NCBI GenBank assembly: GCA_017654935.2
Contig: CM065713.1
Location: 12,191,879 to 12,255,878 of the forward strand
DNA from: Phymorhynchus buccinoides
Taxonomy: Eukaryota; Mollusca; Gastropoda; Neogastropoda; Raphitomidae
Length of the DNA stretch: 64,000 bases
Direction of reading: 5' to 3'
Position numbers and translations under genes: made by a program. A model generated the notes under the pieces. That model made no database searches. It worked only from the letters and a program-made list of their open reading frames with translations, and had not been told where the DNA came from. Each line of letters opens with the position of its first letter. Within the stretch, counting starts at the first letter, position 1. Positions 57,190 through 64,000 of this stretch are shown here, piece after piece.

Positions 57190-57508
57190 AGGGATCATCC
57201 CAACATAAGAATAGTTCCCCCACCTTCTGGAAGTTCTGTGCTTGTAACTTCCTCTAATCTGCCACTCTCTTTGACTCTGCCTTTTCCCTTTGCTTTCTAT
57301 CATCTACTATCTTTCTGACTTATTGGCTTGCCCCATTCTCCTGCCTTTTTTCCCCCACAAACATCTTCCAAATAACTTTTTTTCTTTGAGCTCCTCCGAA
57401 ATCGGGATGTGTCAGCTGTACGCTAGCGGGGAGACCAGTGAAAACTGAAAACCAGACACATTATTGGCCATATGGCCTGGGAACGCAAAGAAGAAGAAGA
57501 AGAAGTTT
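57190..57508 (-). repeat. 330-bp repeat family, copy 5
   Basis: ttgtaacttcctctaatctg, gagctcctccgaaatcggga and atatggcctgggaacgc, ending in (GAA)n. Located in intron 5-6. Confidence 0.8.
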
Positions 57509-57565
57509 GTGGATTGGAAACTATGATATGTTTAGTTGTGCTGTGCTGTGCTTGTGTTTTCTTTA

Positions 57566-57693
57566 AAGACTCCGCACGTCGCGTATCACATTCCCTCTTA
57601 AGCTAGGAAGATTTCTTAAGATTCCTTACCAGCTATAAGAGGGGAAACACGTGAAAACCGTGATTTTGACATGTGTTGTGCGGGGGTCTTTAA
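57566..57693. mobile_element. Short MITE, copy 3
   Basis: tctttaaagac on the left and gggtctttaa on the right, with cgtatcacattccctctta and accagctataagagggg inside. Same family as 3102-3222. Confidence 0.65.
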
Positions 57694-57802
57694 CATAAAT
57701 GTTTTGTGTAGGCTGGACTGATGCAGGTTATTTGCTGGTGAACCATTCATTTTGCCCTTCATGCTTGAGAATGTATGTTTTCGGGGTTGTTTTTTTCCAC
57801 AG

Positions 57803-57872
57803 TGCCGAAGCCTTTCACAGAAGTGAGCGTGATGATGAGGAAACATGAACACAGCACCGTCAGTCAGATCAA
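57803..57872 (+). CDS. VPS13: VPS13A/C-family exon 6
   Basis: Acceptor tttttttccacag, donor atcaa|gtgagt. The exon is 70 nt, entered in phase 1 and left in phase 2. With flanking bases it reads VPKPFTEVSVMMRK and ends STVSQIK. The PKPF(T/I)(D/E)VS motif is diagnostic for VPS13A/C in this position. A fold-back repeat starts about 14 bp after the donor. Confidence 0.92.
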
Positions 57873-57885
57873 GTGAGTTTTACAG

Positions 57886-58470
57886 TTCTAAAGGTGGACC
57901 CTGACGGATGAGTTTTTGCCAGAAACACGTCGAGATCACCAGAAAAACACCCTTTTCAAGGATCGGAACACTCACTTTGCTCTGGTTTCCTTGAAATCAA
58001 ACCGTCAAAATGGTGATTACTCCTTGGCGGAGATGCCGGAGAGAGAAGCCATTTTGGACGGGGTGGGTGGAGGCCACTCATTGTGGTTGAAGAATTTTTG
58101 TTCTTTGTAGTGCAGTAAAAACAAAAATTGGAGCTATTTCCTTTGTTGTGAGCGAAATTCATTTTGGTAAGCTGTAGGTTATTTGCTGGTGAACCATTCA
58201 TTTTGCCCTTCATGCTTAAATAAAATAAAATTTTAAATAAAAAGGTTTGTATTGTGGAAATTTCGTGCAAACGATTTGGCACATGCCTTCTCTTTCACTG
58301 AAAGAATCCGACTTCCAGCACCAAGGAGGAATTGCCGATTTGACAGTTTGATTTCTAGGAAACCAGAGCAAAATGAGTGTTGCGATCTCTGTAATAGAGG
58401 GTGTGTCCCTGGTGATCTCGACATGTTTCTTGCAAAAACTAATCCGTCAGGGTGCCCCTTTAAAGTATAG
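57886..58470. mobile_element. Fold-back element directly after exon 6
   Basis: The left arm (57886-58060, ccctgacggatgagtttttg, cgtcgagatcaccag) is the inverted complement of the right arm (about 58300-58470). Between the arms, gctggtgaaccattcatttt duplicates 57735-57765 upstream of exon 6. No ORF of note. Confidence 0.7.
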
Positions 58471-58475
58471 TTATT

Positions 58476-58636
58476 TACTGTATTTTTTAAACTATAAGGC
58501 GATACATTTTTTTCTTCCCAGACGGAGACCCCCTGCGCCTTATGATATGAATAAAAATAGAGTAGAAATATAGTAACAAAATCTGAATTTTGGGTAACAT
58601 TTGGGGGGTGCGCCTTATAGTGTGAAAAATATGGTA
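58476..58636. mobile_element. Small fold-back MITE (TACTGTATTTTT ends)
   Basis: The left end tactgtattttttaaactat and aaggcg are inverted at the right end (cgccttatagtgtgaaaaat then atggta). This end type recurs at 44941. Confidence 0.65.
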
Positions 58637-58682
58637 CCTGTTCTTTTAACTTGACATTAGTGTCCTGCTCATCTCCTTTATG

Positions 58683-58785
58683 GGTAGGTGCTGCACTTGT
58701 GGCGACGCGCTCTCCGGGGGAGAGCAGCCCGAATTTCACAGAGATAAGTCTGTGACTAGAATATACCAAATACCAAACAAACAAA
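58683..58785 (+). repeat. SINE 3' fragment A
   Basis: ggcgacgcgctctccggggg, cagcccgaatttcacagaga and taagtctgtgac, with a short A-rich repeat tail. The same block is at 63862-63962. Confidence 0.65.
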
Positions 58786-59353
58786 AAATACCAAAGTTTT
58801 ATTTACATCAGCAGCAGCCAAACTCATCGCCTTTTGCTGTCTGACAGTCAATTTTTCGTATCGTTCAAAACAAACCTGAAAACCCATCTTTTCAGGCAGT
58901 CTTTCCAATAACCCCTCCCCCCTCCCCCACCCCCACCTCATGTGTGTGAGTGTGTGTGTATGTCTGTGTGTCAGTGTGGGTATGAGTGTGTGTCTGTACG
59001 CACAGTCTGTCTCTGTATGTGTGTGTGTGTAATGTTAAAGCCTGCACGTGTGTATGTGCTTTTGTTGTGGAAGTGTGTGTGTGTGTGCATATGTGTGTCT
59101 GTGTGATTGTTCGATGTATGTCTGTATATATATAATTTGTGTGTGTGTGTATGTAATTTGTGTGTGTTTGCACGAGTGTGAGTGTGCGTGCACCCACGGC
59201 CCCTCTTCCGAGCAGGTGTGCGTGTGCGTGTGTGTGTGTGCGCGCGCACGTGCATGTGCGTATGTGTCTGTGAGTGTTTCAATGCCGATTGTAAAGTGCT
59301 TTGTGCTCGATCAAAAAACGCTATTTCAATATCCGTTTATTATTATTATTATT
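58786..59353 (+). mobile_element. CR1/L2-type LINE 3' fragment with GT-rich insert
   Basis: 58850-58910 encodes SFKTNLKTHLFRQSFQ followed by a stop, the C-terminus of a LINE protein. After a GT-rich stretch the element ends at 59284-59353 with cgattgtaaagtgctttgtg and (ATT)n. Confidence 0.75.
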
Positions 59354-59436
59354 TTACTCAAAGGGATTCTGTTGCAGGTTGACATAGCCTGTTGTGGGGA
59401 CCAATAACAACTCATAATACATTTATTTTTTTACAG

Positions 59437-59513
59437 TACATTGAAACCTCCCTTATAAGACCTTTCAAAAATCATCCAAGATGAGGTCTTATAAGGGAAG
59501 GTTCTTATAGGCC
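59437..59513. mobile_element. Tc1/pogo-like MITE, copy 5 (partial)
   Basis: Starts near tacagtacattgaaacctcc and contains cttataagacc and a central ggtcttataaggg. The right end is lost. Confidence 0.55.
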
Positions 59514-59820
59514 TCTGCAACTAGGGTTATTAACGTCCTTGACAGTGAGAGTGATGCCGTTGCTGGTCAGTACTGACAAGGACATTCACTCTTGCGAAAG
59601 GCAGCCATTTAGTGGCATCAAATAGGGTTATTGGCGAGATTTACCCCCCTGTTTGGTCAGTACTGAACCATCTTCCCCCACCCACCAAGGGCATTCACTC
59701 TTGCGAAAGGCAGCCATTCAGTGGCATCAAATAGGGTTATTGGCGAGAGTTATACCCCTGTTTGGTCAGTACTGAACCATCTTCCCCCACCCACCAAGGG
59801 CATTCACTCTTGCAAAAGGT
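59512..59820. repeat. Interspersed repeat (shared with 25598-25803)
   Basis: gcaactagggttattaacgt, acattcactcttgcgaaagg and two tandem copies of catcaaatagggttattggc with cttcccccacccaccaaggg. Confidence 0.75.
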
Positions 59821-59883
59821 GTTCATTGCAGACCCCAATAAATACATGCGAAAAGGTTAGAGAGGTTTAATACATGCAAGACA

Positions 59884-60000
59884 GTTTGTGTGTGTGTGTG
59901 AAAGAGAGAGAGAGAGAGAGAGAACAAAAGAAATAACGCTTCGTGTGTGTGTGTGTGTGTGTGTGAAAGAGAGAGAGAGAGAACAAAATAAATAACGCTT

Positions 60001-60031
<31 letters not shown>

Positions 60032-60215
60032 GAGAGAGAGAGAACAAAAGAAATAACGCTTCGTGTGTGTGTGTGTGTGTGTGAAAGAGAGAGAGAGAAC
60101 AAAAGAAATAACGCTTCGTGTGTGTGTGTGTGAAAGAGAGAGAGAGAACAAAAGAAATAACGCTTCGTGTGTGTGTGTGTGTGTATGAAAGAGAGAAAAG
60201 AGAGAGAGAGAGAGG
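59884..60215. repeat. Minisatellite of (GT)n plus gaaagagag-acaaaagaaataacgcttc
   Basis: About six units of (GT)n, gaaagagagagag and aacaaaagaaataacgcttc. It lies directly before the exon 7 acceptor region. Confidence 0.9.
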
Positions 60216-60277
60216 TGTGCACTAGGCATTGTGTTTATATGTGTGAGAACAGTACACAGAGATGAATTAATTTCCAG

Positions 60278-60386
60278 GTACTTCAAGGTTCTGATTCAAG
60301 AGATGAACCTCAAAGTGGACCAAGGATTCCTGAACGCTGTTCTAGAGCTGTTTGCTGCCAACGAGCCACTGCCTAGAGAACAAGAG
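60278..60386 (+). CDS. VPS13: VPS13A/C-family exon 7 (last exon in window)
   Basis: Acceptor aatttccag, donor caagag|gtagga. The exon is 109 nt, entered in phase 2 and left in phase 0. The peptide YFKVLIQEMNLKVDQGFLNA, then VLELFAANEPLPREQE, is the conserved YFxVLIQEM block of VPS13A/C. The KVDQGFL form resembles VPS13C most. The ATG2-like C-terminal and PH parts expected next are not in the window and must lie beyond 64000. Seven tandem partial copies lacking the YFKVLIQE part follow to about 61413, each but the last ending at a copy of the same donor. Confidence 0.92.
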
Positions 60387-60394
60387 GTAGGACT

Positions 60395-60427
<33 letters not shown>

Positions 60428-60852
60428 AGAGAGAGAGAGAGAGGGGGAGACAGAGACAGAGAGAGAGACATGAACCTGACAGTGGACCAAGGATTCTTGA
60501 ACGCTGTTCTAGAGCTGTTTGCTGCCAACGAGCCACTGCCTAGAGAACAAGAGGTAGGACTGAGAGAGAGAGAGAGAGAGAGAGAGAGGGGGAGACAGAG
60601 AGAGAGACATGAACCTGACAGTGGACCAAGGATTCCTGAACGCTGTTCTAGAGCTGTTTGCTGCCAACGAGCCACTGCCTAGAGAACAAGAGGTAGGACT
60701 GAGAGAGAGAGAGAGAGATGGAGAGAGAGAGAGAGAGGGGGAGACAGAGACAGAGAGAGAGACATGAACCTGACAGTGGACCAAGGATTCCTGAACGCTG
60801 TTCTAGAGCTGTTTGCTGCCAACGAGCCACTGCCTAGAGAACAAGAGGTAGG

Positions 60853-60887
<35 letters not shown>

Positions 60888-61413
60888 GAGACAGAGACAG
60901 AGAGAGAGAGACATGAACCTGACAGTGGACCAAGGATTCCTGAACGTTGTTCTAGAGCTGTTTGCTGCCAACGAGCCACTGCCTAGAGAACAAGAGGTAG
61001 GACTGAGAGAGAGAGAGACGTAGAGAGAGAGAGAGACACAAAGAGACAGAGACAGACAGACAGAGACTTGAACCTGACAGTGGACCAAGGATTCCTGAAC
61101 GCTGTTCTAGAGCTGTTTGCTGCCAACGAGCCACTGCCTAGAGAACAAGAGGTAGGACTGAGAGAGAGAGAGAGAGATGGAGAGAGAGAGAGAGGGGGAG
61201 ACAGAGACTGAGACATGAAGCTGAAAGTGGACCAAGGATTCCTGAACGCTGTTCTAGAGCTGTTTGCTGCCAACGAGCCACTGCCTAGAGAACAAGAGGT
61301 AGGACTGAGAGAGAGAGACGTAGAGAGAGAGAGAGAGAGAGACATGAACCTGACAGTGGATCAAGGATTCCTAAACGCTGTTCTAGAGCTGTTTGCTGCC
61401 AACGAACCACAAA
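60387..61413 (+). repeat. Seven tandem partial copies of exon 7 with intact donors
   Basis: Copies at 60470-60553, 60609-60692, 60764-60847, 60913-60996, about 61067-61151, 61215-61298 and 61344-61413. Each begins near the exon's MNL codons after a GA-rich run, lacking the exon's acceptor and first eight codons. The first six end in the same caagag|gtagga donor. The last is cut off inside the exon where the 330-bp repeat family begins. The unit is about 140-155 bp. Confidence 0.93.
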
Positions 61414-61429
61414 CAGGAGAATTTCTACC

Positions 61430-61640
61430 GACACATTCCGATTTCGGAGGAGCTCAAATGAGAAACATTATTTGAAGATTTTTTTTTTTAAAGGCAGGAG
61501 AACGGGGCCAATAAGTCAGGAAGATAGTAGATGACAGCAAGCAAAGGGAAAAGGCAGAGTCAAAGAGAGTAGCAGATTAGAGGAAGTTACAAGCACAGAA
61601 CTTCCAGGATGGAAGTTCAGTTTAACGTCGCATATCGGCT
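61430..61640 (+). repeat. 330-bp repeat family, copy 6
   Basis: cacattccgatttcggagg, gatagtagatgacagcaagc and ttacaagcacagaacttcc. A second end fragment (ccggtatccccatgg) lies at 61745-61805. Confidence 0.75.
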
Positions 61641-61805
61641 TTCGTCATGTACGACGGGCTGAACAAACCAACCAGGGTATAAACAAAAATTTATGTTCCT
61701 GAACCACTGTCTTAGCCAAAAGGCTGAGAAGCGATCAGGATTATTTTGAACTTCCAGAAGGTGGGGGGAACTATTTATACAAAAGACCCCCCCGGTATCC
61801 CCATG

Positions 61806-63508
61806 GTGTCATGGTGATGATGATGTTGATGAAGAGGAAGATGATGGCCATGAATCTGATGATGATGGTGATGATGATGTTGAAAAAGAGGAAGATGATG
61901 GCCATGAATCTGATGATGATGGTGATGATGATGTTGATGAAGAGGAAGATGATGGCCATGAATCTGATGATGATGATGATGTTGATGAAGAGGAAGATGA
62001 TGGCCATGAATCTGATGATGGTGGTGATGATGATGTTGATGAAGAGGAAGATGATGGCCATGAATCTGATGATGGTGGTGATGATGTTTATGAAGAGGAA
62101 GATGATGGCCATGAATCTGATGATGATGGTGATGATGATGTTGATGAAGAGGAAGATGATGGCCATGAATCTGATGATGATGATGATGAAGAGGAAGATG
62201 ATGGCCATGAATCTGATAATGGTGGTGATGATGATGTTGACGAAGAGGAAGATGATGGCCATGAATCTGATAATGGTGGTGATGATGATGTTGACGAAGA
62301 GGAAGATGATGGCCATGAATCTGATGATGGTGGTGATGATGATGTTGACGAAGAGGAAGATGATGGTGATGATGATGATGATGATGAAGAGGAAGATGAT
62401 GGTGGTGATGATGATGATGATGAAGAGGAAGATGATGGTGGTGATGATGATGTTGACGAAGAGGAAGATGATGGCCATGAATCTGATGATGGTGGTGATG
62501 ATGATGTTGACGAAGAGGAAGATGATGGCCATGAATCTGATAATGGTGGTGATGATGATGATGATGAAGAGGAAGATGATGGTGGTGATGATGATGTTGA
62601 TGAAGAGGAAGATGATGGTGGTGATGATGATGTTGATGAAGAGGAAGATGATGGCCATGAATCTGATGATGATGGTGATGATGATGTTGACGAAGAGGAA
62701 GATGATGGCCATGAATCTGATGATGGTGGTGATGATGATGTTGATGAAGAGGAAGATGATGGCCATGAATCTGATGATGATGGTGATGATGATGTTGACG
62801 AAGAGGAAGATGATGGCCATGAATCTGATGATGGTGGTGATGATGATGTTGACGAAGAGGAAGATGATGGCCATGAATCTGATGATGGTGGTGATGATGA
62901 TGTTGATGAAGAGGAAGATGATGGCCATGAATCTGATGATGGTGGTGATGATGATGTTGATGAAGAGGAAGATGATGGCCATGAATCTGATGATGATGGT
63001 GATGATGATGTTGATGAAGAGGAAGATGATGGCCATGAATCTGATGATGATGGTGATGATGATGTTGATGAAGAGGAAGATGATGGCCATGAATCTGATG
63101 ATGATGGTGATGATGATGTTGATGAAGAGGAAGATGATGGCCATGAATCTGATGATGGTGGTGATGATGATGTTGACGAAGAGGAAGATGATGGCCATGA
63201 ATCTGATGATGGGTGATGATGATGTTGATGAAGAGGAAGATGATGGCCATGAATCTGATGATGATGGTGATGATGATGTTGACGAAGAGGAAGATGATGG
63301 CCATGAATCTGATGATGGTGGTGATGATGATGTTGACGAAGAGGAAGATGATGGCCATGAATCTGATAATGGTGGTGATGATGATGTTGACGAAGAGGAA
63401 GATGATGGCCATGAATCTGATGATGGTGGTGATGATGATGTTGACGAAGAGGAAGATGATGGCCATGAATCTGATAATGGTGGTGATGATGGTTCTGATG
63501 TTCTGGTG
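61806..63508. repeat. 54-bp GAT-rich minisatellite, about 33 units
   Basis: The unit contains gatgttgatgaagaggaag, atgatggccatgaatctgat and gatggtggtgatgat. Most length variants are multiples of three, so long frames run on both strands: Asp/Glu-rich, Met-rich, His-rich and Ile-rich. A small out-of-frame indel near 63210 shifts the acidic frame. No splice sites or homology support coding use. Confidence 0.9.
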
Positions 63509-63510
63509 TA

Positions 63511-63823
63511 GAGTGGCACAGTGGTAGCGCGTTCGCTTCGTGTCAAGTAAACCCGAGTTCGAACCTGAATACAGGGGATTTTTCCTCTCACTTTGCACTA
63601 GGCCTTACGGTCTGAACATGGAGTCTTTTGGATGAGACGATAAACCGAGGTCCCATGTGCCCATGCACTTAGCACATGTCAATCCCAGTGGCAACGAAAA
63701 AGTTGTCATTTGGTCAAAATTCATCCCTTCCCTCTCTCATCAGTCACACAGGATGTAAAAAAGCTTTATCAAGCTTACTCTTTTATCGTCAATAAAGATC
63801 ATTTTGACTTGACTTGACTTGAC
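63511..63823 (+). mobile_element. tRNA-derived SINE, near full length
   Basis: Pol III A-box region gtggcacagtggtagcgcg and B box gttcgaacc (63557-63565). A conserved-looking centre with tggatgagacgataaaccga and ggtcccatgtgc follows. The 3' end is caataaagatcattttgac with TTGAC repeats. It abuts the GAT-rich minisatellite. Confidence 0.85.
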
Positions 63824-63861
63824 ACAAAAATCGCATGCAAAAAAAAAAAAAATTTTAATTG

Positions 63862-63962
63862 GGTGGCGCACTTCTGGCTGTGACGCGCTCTCCAGGTGGG
63901 AGCAACACGAATTTCACAGAGACGCCTCTGTGATTATAAAGTACCTAATACCTAATACCCAA
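63862..63962 (+). repeat. SINE 3' fragment B
   Basis: ctgtgacgcgctctccagg, cacgaatttcacagagacg and a tail of ctaatac units, matching 58683-58785. Confidence 0.65.
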
Positions 63963-64000
63963 TGGTGATGATGATAGTGATGATCTTGATGATGATCGAT

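Noticed and set aside
61771..63598. Three overlapping 566-607 codon ORFs (Met-rich, His-rich, Ile-rich)
   Set aside because: They are frame readings of the 54-bp GAT-rich minisatellite. No domain or splice support.

Overview
The window is eukaryotic nuclear DNA and almost entirely intron. It carries the + strand 3' part of one host gene, a VPS13A/VPS13C-family bridge-like lipid transfer protein. Very small exons, introns up to 30 kb, TTAGGG-type interstitial repeats, tRNA-derived SINEs and abundant (GT)n, (GA)n and (CA)n tracts suggest an invertebrate, most likely a mollusc such as a marine gastropod. That assignment is inference only. I see no bacterial operons, rRNA, CRISPR array or complete second host gene.

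Seven VPS13 exons are readable: 1128-1250, 12734-12846, 43248-43404, 55098-55232, 56887-56968, 57803-57872 and 60278-60386. All have GT-AG borders and their phases agree (0, 2, 0, 0, 1, 2, 0), giving 789 nt or 263 codons without a stop. They cover the segment between the VAB domain and the C-terminal ATG2-like/PH part. The protein starts upstream and ends downstream of the window.

Layout. Intron 1-2 (1251-12733): piggyBac-like MITEs, a hAT-like fold-back, a 36-bp satellite (4030-7500), then an array of about 40 copies of the exon-2 splice acceptor plus 18 nt of exon 2, with an extra exon-2 copy at 11008-11121. Intron 2-3 (12847-43247): an 82-bp satellite of about 11 kb, two copies of an unclassified repeat, a decayed DIRS-like retroelement (27483-33813), a second tyrosine-recombinase retroelement fragment, a hammerhead-ribozyme-like motif (36066-36113), AT-rich tandem duplications, and partial copies of the 5' half of exon 3. 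Intron 3-4 (43405-55097): a copy of the 3' half of exon 3, a 37-bp satellite of 55 units, two more hAT-like fold-backs with telomere-like cores, and a non-LTR retrotransposon remnant. Intron 4-5 holds about six partial copies of exon 4. Downstream of exon 7 lie seven partial copies of that exon, a 54-bp GAT-rich minisatellite and a SINE.

The most striking feature is that tandem repeats have repeatedly grown out of exon edges of this one gene and carried live-looking splice sites with them. At exon 2 this gives dozens of candidate 18-nt phase-0 microexons embedded in TG repeats. At exons 3, 4 and 7 it gives series of decoy acceptors or donors.
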